Notes: a model not told the origin generated them from the sequence alone. A DNA stretch of 64,000 nucleotides from Streptomyces sp. WMMB 322 (GCF_900090145.1 NZ_FMHI01000017.1:94465-158464); one strand, 5' to 3'; counted from the stretch's first letter, positions 26,249-34,685 are shown. Program-made: numbers and translations.

Positions 26249-26278
26249 GCCAACGAATGTAGGCCAACAACTGTTGAC
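26249..26278 (-). promoter_or_regulatory. Two overlapping operators and leaderless promoter of tetR
   Basis: A strong palindrome GCCAAC-AACT-GTTGAC lies at 26263-26278 and a weaker copy GCCAAC-GAAT-GTAGGC at 26249-26264, offset by 14 bp. A candidate -10 TACATT (minus strand, 26261-26256) ends 7 bases before the ATG, so the transcript would be leaderless and the operators would cover the promoter. This is the expected arrangement for TetR autorepression. Confidence 0.7.
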
Positions 26279-26350
26279 GGGCCAGGGGGCTGTCCGGCGA
26301 GGCAGCGGCGTGCGGTGCTGCTCCGCCGCCGGAACCCGTACGGCCCGCGC

Positions 26351-27094
26351 TCAGGAAACCGGCGACAGGGACGGTACAACGATGTCCCGGTGCACGGAGC
26401 GGATGTGCGCCTCCACCGCCTCGCCCGCACGTTCGACCTCACCCGCAACCACGGCGTCGTAGATCGCCCGGTGCTCCGCACGCAGCCTGGTGGCCACCGC
26501 CTCCCAGTCCTCCACCCGGTGGAAGACCGTCAGCAGGGTCTGCCGGACCGCGTTGCGCACGGAAACCGTCAGGTCGGCCACCATGCGGTTGCCCGCGGCC
26601 TCGGCGATCGCGACGTGGAAATCCGTGTCGCAGTCGTTGAACGTCTCCCGCGGCAGCCCCGCCGCGTCCATGCGGTCGAGCTGTTCGCGCATCCGCGCGA
26701 GATCGTCCGCCCTGGCGTGCTCGGCGGCCAGCCTGGCGCTCGACCGCTCCAGGACGGCACGCGCCTCGACGACGTCGTCGAGGGAGAAGTGCGCGAGCGC
26801 GATGTGCAGCCTGAGGAACTGGGTGAGCCCGGCACCCGGCATCGCGATGATCACGTTCCCCGAGTCCGGCCCGGTGCCGACCCGGGGCCGAAGGGCGCCC
26901 TGGGCCTCCAGCACGCGCAGCGCCTCCCGGATCGCCGCCCTGCTCACGCCGAGCATCTCACTCAACTCCCGCTCGGGCGGCAGCCGGTCGCCGACCTTGA
27001 GCCTGCCGTCGAGGATGAGCTGTTCGATCCGGGTGAGGACCAGTTCGTACGTGCGCGAACGGGCAACGGGTTCCCAGTCGTCCGGTCCGGCCAT
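26351..27094 (-). CDS. GntR/FadR-family regulator, LldR-like
   Basis: The 247-residue protein has an N-terminal winged helix (RLPPERELSEMLGVSRAAIREALRVLE, shown in parts) and a C-terminal FCD domain with the metal/ligand set in FNDCDTDFHVAIAEAAGN and ATRLRAEHRAIYDAV. The FadR branch includes LldR/PdhR lactate and pyruvate regulators. It is divergent from a lactate permease gene, and the gap has two TGGTC-T-GACCA palindromes, the operator type of LldR-like proteins. So it most likely represses the permease until lactate is present. The start is set by GGAGGGG upstream of the ATG. Confidence 0.88.
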   Translation of the reverse strand: MAGPDDWEPVARSRTYELVLTRIEQLILDGRLKVGDRLPPERELSEMLGVSRAAIREALRVLEAQGALRPRVGTGPDSGNVIIAMPGAGLTQFLRLHIALAHFSLDDVVEARAVLERSSARLAAEHARADDLARMREQLDRMDAAGLPRETFNDCDTDFHVAIAEAAGNRMVADLTVSVRNAVRQTLLTVFHRVEDWEAVATRLRAEHRAIYDAVVAGEVERAGEAVEAHIRSVHRDIVVPSLSPVS

Positions 27095-27193
27095 GAAACC
27101 CCTCCAGATCCGCGAAGTCGGGCCGCTCCCCGGCACTGAACACCGGACCGGGGACCACGCGGTCGCGGTGAGCGTAACCCAACCGCCCGCACT

Positions 27194-27206
27194 TTGGTCT
27201 GACCAA
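27194..27206. promoter_or_regulatory. LldR-type operator 1
   Basis: A perfect 13-bp palindrome TTGGTC-T-GACCAA lies in the divergent gap between the GntR-type regulator and the lactate permease. It matches the TNGTCNNACNA operator form of the FadR/LldR branch. Confidence 0.8.
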
Positions 27207-27231
27207 GTCCCGGTCAGTCATGTGCTGTCTC

Positions 27232-27260
27232 TGGACAGCGAGTTGGGCACTTCATAGTGT
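27232..27260 (+). promoter_or_regulatory. Candidate promoter of the lactate permease gene
   Basis: TGGACA (27232-27237) and TAGTGT (27255-27260) are 17 bp apart, a vegetative-type promoter lying between the two operators. Start-site data are lacking. Confidence 0.45.
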
Positions 27261-27276
27261 GTGGCAGCTTCAACGC

Positions 27277-27289
27277 ATGGTCTGACCAA
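27277..27289. promoter_or_regulatory. LldR-type operator 2
   Basis: ATGGTC-T-GACCAA repeats operator 1 with one changed base. It lies just downstream of the candidate promoter and 12 bases before the permease start, where a bound repressor would block transcription. Confidence 0.8.
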
Positions 27290-27301
27290 ATCCGTACGGG
27301 G

Positions 27302-29089
27302 ATGCCCTTGTACCAGCCCGCCATCTCACCGCTCTCCGGCGGCCTCGCACTGTCGGCACTCGTCGCCGCGCTGCCGCTGCTGACTCTCTTCCTGCTGCTC
27401 GGAGCCGCCCGGGTCAAGGCCCACTTGGCCGGCCTCTCCGCCCTGGCCGTCGCGGTGGGCATCGCCGTCGCCGTGTACGGGATGCCGTTCAAGCTGGCCG
27501 CCCTGTCCGCCGCGGAGGGCGCGGTCTTCGGCCTCTTCCCCATCGGCTGGATCCTCGTCACGGCCATCTGGCTGTACCAACTCACCGTCGTCAGCGGCAC
27601 GTTCGAGGACCTGCGCCGGTCCCTGCGGCTCATCAGCGACGATCCGCGTGTTCTGGCGGTCGTGCTGGCGTTCTGCTTCGGCGCCCTGCTGGAGGCCCTC
27701 GCCGGCTTCGGCGCACCCGTGGCGATCACCGGCATCATGCTCATCGCCCTGGGGTTCCCGCCCTTCCGGGCGGCCGTCACGGTGCTCGTCGCCAACACGG
27801 TTCCCGTCGCCTTCGGCGCCATGGGCATACCCGTCATCACCGCGGGGGCGCTGACGAAGATCCCGTACACCGAGATCGGCTCGTACGTCGGCCGGCAGGT
27901 GCCCGTGCTCGCGCTCATCGTGCCGCTGCTGCTGACCGTGATCGTGGACGGCTTCCGCGGGCTGCGTCAGATCTGGCCCGTGGCCATGGTCTGCGGAGTG
28001 ACCTTCGCGGTGGTGCAGTTCGTCAGCTCCAACTACATATCCGTCGAACTGACCGACATCATCACCTCCCTCGCCAGCCTGGTGGCGGCAGTCGCCTTCC
28101 TGCGGCTCTGGCAGCCGAAGGGCAGCGAGCAGGCGAGAGCGGACCTTCTCGGCGCAGGCGGAGAGGCCGAGACCGGCCGACGGGGCAGGCCGGACACCGC
28201 AGGACGCGCCTACGGCGGGCACAGCCCGGGAGGCCACAGCCCCGGAGGCCGGCCGGCGCCGGCCGCGCGAACCACGCACGGCGGACGGCCCTCGCCCGGA
28301 ACACCCGGCGCGCACGCACGCGAACAGGCGCCGCCGGAGACCGACGGCCGGCGGCTGGCCGCGGCCTTCACTCCGTACATCATCGTCATCTCGGTCTTCT
28401 CCGTGGCCCAACTGTGGACCCCGGTCAAGGAGTTCCTCGGCAGCACGAGCATCGCGATCCCCTGGCCCGGGCTGCACGGAAAGCTCCTGACCGTCAACGG
28501 CAACCCGGTGGACTCCACCGTCTACGACCTGGCGTGGCTGTCGTCGCCCGGGACACTGCTGCTGCTCTCCGGTGTGGTCACCGCGCTCGTCCTGCGCATC
28601 GAACCGCAGGTGGCGCTCAGGGAACTCGGGGCCACGATCGTGAAGTTGAGGACGGCCCTGCTGACCGTCGCGTCCGTGCTCGCCCTCGCCTACGCGATGA
28701 ACCTCTCGGGCCAGACCATCACCATCGGCACCTGGATAGCCGGCAGCGGGAGCGCGCTCGCGCTGCTCTCGCCGGTGCTGGGCTGGTTCGGAACAGCGGT
28801 CACCGGCTCCGACACGTCATCGCAGGCGCTGTTCGCCAGCCTCCAGAACACCGCCGCGAAGGGGGCCGGCCTCGATCCCTCACTGCTCGTCGCGGGCAAC
28901 GCCTCGGGCGGCGTCGTGGGCAAGATGATCAGCCCGCAGAACCTGACGATCGCCGCGACGGCCGTGGGCTGTGCCAGCCAGGAGTCCGAACTGCTGCGCT
29001 CGACGCTCAAGTGGAGCCTCGGACTGCTGCTGATTCTCTGCGTGTTGATCTATGCACAGTCCGGCATCATGGCCTGGACGCTGCCCTAG
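27302..29089 (+). CDS. L-lactate permease (LctP family)
   Basis: The 595-residue polytopic membrane protein shows LctP-family stretches: FGALLEALAGFGAPVAITG, VTVLVANTVPVAFGAMGIPV, LGWFGTAVTGSDTSSQALFA and VVGKMISPQNLTIAAT. It imports lactate, probably with protons. Its control by the divergent LldR-like protein is suggested by two operators upstream. A Gly/His/Pro/Arg-rich cytosolic loop (residues ~271-350, with GGHSPGGHSPGG) makes it longer than usual. ATG 27302 is preferred over an upstream in-frame start that would place operator 2 inside the gene. No lactate dehydrogenase gene is nearby. Confidence 0.9.
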   Translation: MPLYQPAISPLSGGLALSALVAALPLLTLFLLLGAARVKAHLAGLSALAVAVGIAVAVYGMPFKLAALSAAEGAVFGLFPIGWILVTAIWLYQLTVVSGTFEDLRRSLRLISDDPRVLAVVLAFCFGALLEALAGFGAPVAITGIMLIALGFPPFRAAVTVLVANTVPVAFGAMGIPVITAGALTKIPYTEIGSYVGRQVPVLALIVPLLLTVIVDGFRGLRQIWPVAMVCGVTFAVVQFVSSNYISVELTDIITSLASLVAAVAFLRLWQPKGSEQARADLLGAGGEAETGRRGRPDTAGRAYGGHSPGGHSPGGRPAPAARTTHGGRPSPGTPGAHAREQAPPETDGRRLAAAFTPYIIVISVFSVAQLWTPVKEFLGSTSIAIPWPGLHGKLLTVNGNPVDSTVYDLAWLSSPGTLLLLSGVVTALVLRIEPQVALRELGATIVKLRTALLTVASVLALAYAMNLSGQTITIGTWIAGSGSALALLSPVLGWFGTAVTGSDTSSQALFASLQNTAAKGAGLDPSLLVAGNASGGVVGKMISPQNLTIAATAVGCASQESELLRSTLKWSLGLLLILCVLIYAQSGIMAWTLP

Positions 29090-29143
29090 GTCCTTTGACA
29101 TTCTTTGCCCCGGCCCGTGGCTTGCCGTGAGGAAGCAGAAGAA

Positions 29144-29848
29144 GTGGACCGCTTGTCCCTGTACCCGTCGTCCGACCCCCGCAGGCCCGCGTTCAACCGT
29201 GAGGCGGCACGCAGCACTCGCCAGGCGCTCGGGATGCGGGCCGAGGACGTCGCGTCGACGATGCTCAGCGCCTACGGGGTGCAGGTCACGCCTCTGACCG
29301 TACTGAGCTGGGAGTCGGGCGACCAGAGCCCCGGCGAGCGGGAGTTGACCGCTCTGGCGGGTGTGCTGTGGTGCTCCGTCGGCGATCTGATGGGGTCGCT
29401 CAGCAGCGTCCACCAGCACCGCCTCGCCCGCGGGGTCTCCACGTTCGACATGGCGCTGCGGCTGGGCCTCTCGCCCACCGAGTACGAGGAGATGGAGCGC
29501 GGCGGCCGCTGGCGGCTGACCCGGCGCCAGGCCGAACTGCTCGGCGACGCACTGGCGTTGCCGTTGCGAGCCCGCCTGGACATCACCGGGCGCGACGCCC
29601 GGGCCGGCGAGCTGCTGCGGCGGGCGGTCACGACCCGCTGGCAGCCGTACGTGCAGCCCGTGTGCAAGCTGCTCGACCTGCCCAGGGCGCGCGTCGGCGG
29701 GATATTGCACCACCTGCACTCCGAATACCAGGAGATGGTCGGAACCGTGGACTGGGGCGGGGGCACGATCTCCATGGAGCCCGGGGAGGAGGGGCGCGCC
29801 TTCCTCGCACGCCTCGTGGACGTGTTCTGCGAGCGGCTCGAAGCCTGA
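29144..29848 (+). CDS. XRE-type helix-turn-helix regulator
   Basis: The 234-residue protein has an N-terminal helix-turn-helix of the XRE type (RSTRQALGMRAEDVAST, then VTPLTVLSWESGDQSPGERE). A second helix-turn-helix-like repeat follows (FDMALRLGLSPTEYEEMERG), then a C-terminal helical region with LLRRAVTTRWQPYVQPVC. GTG 29144 is preferred because GAGGAAGCAGAAGAA precedes it; a TTG at 29105 is an alternative. It follows the lactate permease but has no visible operator of its own. The target is unknown. Confidence 0.75.
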   Translation: MDRLSLYPSSDPRRPAFNREAARSTRQALGMRAEDVASTMLSAYGVQVTPLTVLSWESGDQSPGERELTALAGVLWCSVGDLMGSLSSVHQHRLARGVSTFDMALRLGLSPTEYEEMERGGRWRLTRRQAELLGDALALPLRARLDITGRDARAGELLRRAVTTRWQPYVQPVCKLLDLPRARVGGILHHLHSEYQEMVGTVDWGGGTISMEPGEEGRAFLARLVDVFCERLEA

Positions 29849-30109
29849 ACCCCGGCCCTGCGCGCGTGGCCCTGCACGCGACTCAAGAAGAGCCTGACGC
29901 CCGAGTCCGCGTGCGGCCCGATTGTCTCTCACCCCTGGCTGCGCGCGGCCCAAGTGCCTGACGCCTGAGTCCCTTTGCCGGCTGCTCGGGCCCAGGAACG
30001 GCGCCGCGGACCCGGGCCGCGAAGCTGCGGACGAATGGCTCCGGCCCAGAGGCTCCGGACGAAAGGCTCCGGACGCCGACAGCCGGTACCCCCTCACTGT
30101 CCCACTCAT

Positions 30110-30139
30110 GCCAACATGCGTGGGCCAACATGCGTTGAC
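30110..30139 (+). promoter_or_regulatory. Operator pair upstream of the monooxygenase promoter
   Basis: GCCAAC-ATGC-GTGGGC (30110-30125) and GCCAAC-ATGC-GTTGAC (30124-30139) are offset by 14 bp, as in the pair at the tetR start. The second covers the -35 element. Confidence 0.75.
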
Positions 30140-30163
30140 ACTTCTGGCGGGCCGTCCTACCGT
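30135..30163 (+). promoter_or_regulatory. Promoter of the FAD monooxygenase gene
   Basis: TTGACA (30135-30140), a 17-bp spacer and TACCGT (30158-30163) form a vegetative-type promoter wedged between two operator pairs, ~50 bases before the start codon. Confidence 0.7.
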
Positions 30164-30166
30164 TGT

Positions 30167-30196
30167 GCCAACGGGCGTTGACCAACACCCGTTGGC
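30167..30196 (+). promoter_or_regulatory. Operator pair downstream of the monooxygenase promoter
   Basis: GCCAAC-GGGC-GTTGAC (30167-30182) and ACCAAC-ACCC-GTTGGC (30181-30196) are again offset by 14 bp. They lie at the expected transcription start, where a repressor would block the polymerase. Confidence 0.75.
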
Positions 30197-30218
30197 ATCT
30201 GCATTCCGGGAGGCTTCC

Positions 30219-31853
30219 ATGGCACACAGCGGCACGGACAGCACGGCCCGCACCGCCATCCCGCTCGCGGACGCCCCCGGCACGGCGGACGTGCTGGTCG
30301 TCGGAGCCGGCCCCACGGGGCTCCTGGCCGCCGGGGATCTGGCCGCGGCCGGGCACAGCGTCACACTCGTCGAGCGACGGGACGAGACGATCAGCAACCT
30401 CTCCCGCGCACTCGTCGTGCACGCCCGCACCCTCGAACAGCTGGACGCCCGCGGGCTTGCCGACGAACTGATCGGCACCGGCGCGCGGACGGACTCGCTC
30501 GGCCTCTTCGGACGGGCGGTGCTCCGTCCCGGACAGCTTCCCGGGCGCTTTCCGTTCGTGCTGGTCACCGGCCAGTTCGAGGTGGAGCGGCTGCTGGAGC
30601 GGCGCGCCCGCGAGGCAGGAGTGACCTTCCTGTACGGCACGGAGGTCCGCGGCCTCCGCCAGGACGGCACCGGCGTCGAGCTGGACGTCACCGAGGCGCG
30701 CCGGCCCCCCGCCGCGTCGCCGGAGGCGGAACCGGCACCACAGGCGGAACCGGACGCGGAAGCGGCACCGGAGGCGGAGCCCCCGGCGGCGGTCCGCACC
30801 CTCCGCGCCTCGTACCTCGTCGGCGCCGACGGCGTGCACAGCACCGTCCGCGGACTTCTCGGACTGCCCTTCCCCGGCAAGTCCGTCCTCCGCTCGATCG
30901 TGCTGGCCGATGTGCGGCTGTCCGACCCCCCGGCCACGCCCTTCCTCCTCAACGCGACGGAGGACGGCTTCGCCATCATCGCCTCCTTCGGGGGCGGCTG
31001 GTACCGCGTCCTGGGCTGGAACCGCCACCGGCAGCCCCCCGAGCGGGACCCCGCCGGGCCGGAGCACGGGGAAGGAGAGCCCGGCCTGGAGGAGGTCCGG
31101 GACCTCGCCGTCAGGGCGCTGGGCTCCGACCACGGGATGCACGACCCCCGCTGGACCTCCCGGTTCCACAGCGACGAACGGCAGGCGCCGCGCTACACGG
31201 TGGGCCGCGTCTTCCTCGCGGGCGACGCCGCGCACGTCCATTCGCCGGCCGGAGGCATGGGCATGAACACCGGCCTCCAGGACGCCGCCAACCTCACCTG
31301 GAAGCTCTCGGCTGTGCTGCGCAGACACTCCCCCGTGACTCTGCTGGAGACGTACGACAGCGAACGGCACCCCGTCGGCACCCTCGTGCTGCGCATGAGC
31401 GGCGCCATCCTCCGCCTCGCCCTCACCCGCTCCGCCGCGGGCCGCGCGCTGCGCTCCACCGGCGCCGAAATCGTCAACCGTGTACGGCCGTTGGCGAACC
31501 GCGCCGTGCGGATGGTCTCCGGCATCGCCATCTCCTACAAGTCCCCGCGCGGCTCCCACCCGCTGGCCGGCAGACGAGCGCCCGACCTGGCGCTCACCTC
31601 GGGACGGCTCTACGAGACCCTGCGCCAGGGCGCGTTCGTCCTCGTCTCACCGCCGGACGGCCCGCCCCCGGACACGGGCGAGGAGGCCGACGACCGTACG
31701 GTGCACGTCCGTTCGGCGGCCGTCGGCACGCGGACGCTGCTCGTGCGGCCCGACGGCTACATCGCCTGGGCGAGCGACCGGCCGGACCCGCGGGGCCTGC
31801 GTCAGGCGCTGGCGCAGTGGACGGGATCGCCGGCCGTCAGGTCCGCGGCCTGA
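30219..31853 (+). CDS. FAD-dependent aromatic monooxygenase (PheA/TfdB type)
   Basis: The 544-residue protein is a class A flavin monooxygenase: VLVVGAGPTGLLAAGDLAAA binds ADP, YLVGADGVHSTVRGLLG is the DG motif, and VFLAGDAAHVHSPAGGMGMN the GD motif. A thioredoxin-like C-terminal domain follows (TRTLLVRPDGYIAWAS). Near residues 160-195 a Pro/Ala/Glu-rich insert interrupts the substrate-binding part. Such enzymes hydroxylate phenols, polyketides or antibiotics. Four operator-like palindromes at its promoter match those of the TetR gene 4 kb away. GGGAGG precedes the ATG. Confidence 0.9.
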   Translation: MAHSGTDSTARTAIPLADAPGTADVLVVGAGPTGLLAAGDLAAAGHSVTLVERRDETISNLSRALVVHARTLEQLDARGLADELIGTGARTDSLGLFGRAVLRPGQLPGRFPFVLVTGQFEVERLLERRAREAGVTFLYGTEVRGLRQDGTGVELDVTEARRPPAASPEAEPAPQAEPDAEAAPEAEPPAAVRTLRASYLVGADGVHSTVRGLLGLPFPGKSVLRSIVLADVRLSDPPATPFLLNATEDGFAIIASFGGGWYRVLGWNRHRQPPERDPAGPEHGEGEPGLEEVRDLAVRALGSDHGMHDPRWTSRFHSDERQAPRYTVGRVFLAGDAAHVHSPAGGMGMNTGLQDAANLTWKLSAVLRRHSPVTLLETYDSERHPVGTLVLRMSGAILRLALTRSAAGRALRSTGAEIVNRVRPLANRAVRMVSGIAISYKSPRGSHPLAGRRAPDLALTSGRLYETLRQGAFVLVSPPDGPPPDTGEEADDRTVHVRSAAVGTRTLLVRPDGYIAWASDRPDPRGLRQALAQWTGSPAVRSAA

Positions 31854-31933
31854 ACTCCCGGCCCCCGCCGGGGAGAGGGCGGGTCACGGCCGCCCCGGCA
31901 GGCAACCGGCCGGTACGACGTAGCCTTTGGCCC

Positions 31934-32728
31934 ATGAGCATCCGTACCGCCGTCATCAGCGGCGCCAGCAGCGGCATAGGCGCCGCCACCGCACGCCGAC
32001 TGGCCGCCTCCGGCTACCGGGTCGTGCTCACGGCCCGGCGCCGGGACCGCATCGACGCGCTGGCCGCGGAGTTGACCGACGCGGGTCACGAAGCGGTGGC
32101 ACACCCCCTCGACGTCACCGACCGGGCGGCCGTCGACGCCTTCGCCGCCGCGCTCGACCGCTGCGACGTCCTGGTCAACAACGCGGGCGGCGCCCTCGGC
32201 ACGGATCCCGTCGCCACCGCCGACCCCGCCGACTGGCGCCGCATGTACGAGGTCAACGTCCTCGGCGTGCTGCACCTCACGCAGGCCCTGCTGCCGGCGC
32301 TGGCGCAGTCTCCCCCTGGGCCCGACGGCCCGGGTGACGCCCCCGACTCCGGCGGAGGGACGGTCGTGGTCGTCTCCTCCACCGCGGGCCACGCGACGTA
32401 CGAGGGCGGAGGCGGCTATGTGGCCGCCAAGCACGGCGCGCACGTACTGGCCGAGACGCTGCGCCTGGAGCTGTGCGGTGAGCCCGTACGTGTCATCGAG
32501 ATCGCGCCCGGCATGGTGAAGACCGACGAGTTCGCCCTCACCCGCTTCCGCGGTGACGCCGAGCGGGCCGCCGAGGTCTACGAGGGCGTGGACGCACCGC
32601 TGACCGCGGAGGACGTGGCGGACACGATCGACTGGGCCGTGACCCGTCCCCCGCACGTCAACGTCGACCTTCTCGTCGTGCGCCCCCGCGCCCAGGCGTC
32701 GAACACGAAGGTCCACCGCCGGCGCTGA
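31934..32728 (+). CDS. Short-chain dehydrogenase/reductase
   Basis: The 264-residue classical SDR has the NAD(P) loop SGASSGIG (residues 10-17), NNAG (82-85), the catalytic Ser near 148 in VVVSSTAG, and Tyr162/Lys166 in GYVAAK. RRRD after the second strand suggests NADPH use. It follows the monooxygenase by 80 bp and could act in the same route, but a separate transcript is possible. The substrate is unknown. Confidence 0.9.
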   Translation: MSIRTAVISGASSGIGAATARRLAASGYRVVLTARRRDRIDALAAELTDAGHEAVAHPLDVTDRAAVDAFAAALDRCDVLVNNAGGALGTDPVATADPADWRRMYEVNVLGVLHLTQALLPALAQSPPGPDGPGDAPDSGGGTVVVVSSTAGHATYEGGGGYVAAKHGAHVLAETLRLELCGEPVRVIEIAPGMVKTDEFALTRFRGDAERAAEVYEGVDAPLTAEDVADTIDWAVTRPPHVNVDLLVVRPRAQASNTKVHRRR

Positions 32729-33005
32729 CGGGTGGACGAACAGGCGAACAGCCGGCACCGGCGCGCGGGCACGGTGCCGACTGCCACCGCCTCACGCCGG
32801 CTTCGCCGACTTCGCCGGCGGCTACTGCGCGAATGCCGCAGCGTCACCGCCAAGGGGCGAAACGGAAAAAGCGAACTTCGCGCAACATAGACACCCCCTG
32901 GCCGGACGGCCCCGCCGTGCGTGCGGTAGACATTGTCTTCCGTGGCCCGCCACGGTTCCGGCACATTCGCGAGCGGACGGCTGAGCGCCGAGCAGGAGGC
33001 AGACA

Positions 33006-33947
33006 GTGCAGCGGAGGGCAAGGACGTACCTGACCGGCGTCGCGCTGGCCGTCATGCTCTCCGGAGGTCTCACCGCGTGCAGCGGATCACCCGACGAGGG
33101 CAGCGGCGAGGACACCAAGCAGGGCAACTCCTCCCCCGCCCAGCCCCCCGCCGAACCCGGCAGGTACAGCACCCTTCCCGAGCCGTGCGGGGCCGTCGGC
33201 ATCGGCACCCTCAAGAAGCTGCTCCCCGGCGCCGAAGCGGCCGAAAGCACCCCCGGAAGCGCCACGTCGGGGAAGGACGCGGACGCCGACCCGGACGAGT
33301 CCCCGTACAAGGGCGAGGCCACCGTCACCTACGACACGGACCGTCGCGTGGGCTGCCGCTGGAAGAGCACCACGAGCCTCGCCACCCGCCATCTCGCCGT
33401 CGACCTGGAACGCGTCGTGTCCTACGACCCGGCCATGAGCGACGACAAGCAGGCACAGCTGCTCTACGACGAGCGCGCGGGCCAGGCCGAGATCCCGACC
33501 GACGACGAAAGCGACTCACCGGCGCAGGACGGCGACGGGGACAAGGGCGAGAACGGCGACGCCGAGGGCGGCGGCAACAGCGAGGACGCCGGCAGCCAGG
33601 ACGCGGACGGCAAGGGCCAGGGCGGCGGCGGGAGTGAGAAACCCGACAACGGCGCCGCCGGTGAATCCGACGAGGACCCCGACGCGTCCCAGTCACCGGA
33701 CGAGGATCTCTCTCCTCGTATCCTCGACGGCATCGGTGACAACGCCTACATCGACGACGAACTGGACACCACGGATTCAGGTGTCCATCGTGACATCACG
33801 CTCGTCTTCCGCAGCGCGAACGTGATCGCCACGATCCGGTACGACCAGTGGCTCACGGACAAGCGGCGCACCCCGGACAGCGCCGAGTTGCAGGAGAAGG
33901 CCCGTAGCGTCGCCGAAGAACTCGCCGGGGAGTTCGACGACAACTGA
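33006..33947 (+). CDS. DUF3558-type lipoprotein
   Basis: The 313-residue protein has a signal peptide ending LTAC (lipobox) and a DUF3558-like extracellular domain: LPEPCGAVGIGTLKKLLPGA, VGCRWKSTTSL and a C-terminal DITLVFRSANVIATIRYDQW. A long acidic Gly/Ser/Asp linker (residues ~160-235) is inserted in the domain. GTG 33006 has AGGAGG 6 bases upstream. A paralogue begins 27 bp downstream, so the two form an operon. The family has no settled function in Streptomyces. Confidence 0.82.
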   Translation: MQRRARTYLTGVALAVMLSGGLTACSGSPDEGSGEDTKQGNSSPAQPPAEPGRYSTLPEPCGAVGIGTLKKLLPGAEAAESTPGSATSGKDADADPDESPYKGEATVTYDTDRRVGCRWKSTTSLATRHLAVDLERVVSYDPAMSDDKQAQLLYDERAGQAEIPTDDESDSPAQDGDGDKGENGDAEGGGNSEDAGSQDADGKGQGGGGSEKPDNGAAGESDEDPDASQSPDEDLSPRILDGIGDNAYIDDELDTTDSGVHRDITLVFRSANVIATIRYDQWLTDKRRTPDSAELQEKARSVAEELAGEFDDN

Positions 33948-33974
33948 CGCAGACCTACTGGAAGCGAAGGAATC

Positions 33975-34685
33975 ATGCCCCGTAACGCACAGCGGACATC
34001 ACAGCGACGCTCGCCGCGTCTCGCACGGACGCTCGCCTGCGCGGCAGTGGCGGTCCCCGCGCTGCTGGTGGCGGGATGCTCCTCCGACTCCGGCGGCCAG
34101 AGCGACACTTCGGCTCCCGCCGAGGACAAGGCCGAGCCGAGTGCCGCGCCCGTGAAGTTCAAGGAGCTGCCCGACGCCTGCAAGACCGTCCCCCGCGGCA
34201 CGGTCAAGGAGCTGACCCCGAAGACGGACAACGCCTCCGGCAAGCGGATCGGCTCCGGCAACACCAAGGACTCCGGCAGCTGCCTGTGGAGCGGCCTGGA
34301 CAAGTTCGACTACCGGCAGCTGACCGTCTCCCTCAAGCGCTTCGACTCGGACACCTCGCGCGGCTCCGGCAACGAGCTGGCCGGCACGTTCCTGACACAG
34401 CAGGCCGACGCGGTGAAGTCGGACAAGTCGAACAAGGACGTCAAGTCCGCCTCGGCCGAAGGTATCGGCGACAAGGCGACATCCGTGAGCTACGAGGCCA
34501 AGAGGAAGAACGGTGACAAGTCCGAGGACTTCCGCGAACACAGACTCGTGGCGCGCAGCGCCAACGTCGTCGTGACCGTCGACTACGCCGGTGCCGGCTT
34601 CGAGAGCGGCAAGACCCCGGGAGCCGACGAGTTGAAGAAGAACGCCGAGAAGGCGGCCAAGGAAGCGATCGCTTCACTGAAGTGA
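33975..34685 (+). CDS. DUF3558-type lipoprotein, second copy
   Basis: The 236-residue protein has a long basic signal peptide with lipobox LVAGC. Its DUF3558-like domain resembles the upstream protein: LPDACKTVPRGTVKELTP, CLWSGLDKFDYRQLTVSL and LVARSANVVVTVDYAG. It lacks the long acidic linker. It arose by duplication of the neighbour or the reverse, and the pair is probably co-transcribed. Confidence 0.82.
   Translation: MPRNAQRTSQRRSPRLARTLACAAVAVPALLVAGCSSDSGGQSDTSAPAEDKAEPSAAPVKFKELPDACKTVPRGTVKELTPKTDNASGKRIGSGNTKDSGSCLWSGLDKFDYRQLTVSLKRFDSDTSRGSGNELAGTFLTQQADAVKSDKSNKDVKSASAEGIGDKATSVSYEAKRKNGDKSEDFREHRLVARSANVVVTVDYAGAGFESGKTPGADELKKNAEKAAKEAIASLK

Larger units (their letters stand above)
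29849..30218. other. Gene-free stretch ahead of the FAD monooxygenase gene
   Basis: The 370-bp gap has a duplicated GCCTGACGCC-GAGTCC segment near 29892 and 29955 and GGCTCCGG-rich repeats near 30040-30075. From 30110 on come the operators and promoter of the monooxygenase. An open frame across it has no ribosome site. Confidence 0.7.

Noticed and set aside
29922..30218. In-frame N-terminal extension of the FAD monooxygenase
   Set aside because: It contains the promoter and operators, and GGAGG lies just before the ATG at 30219.
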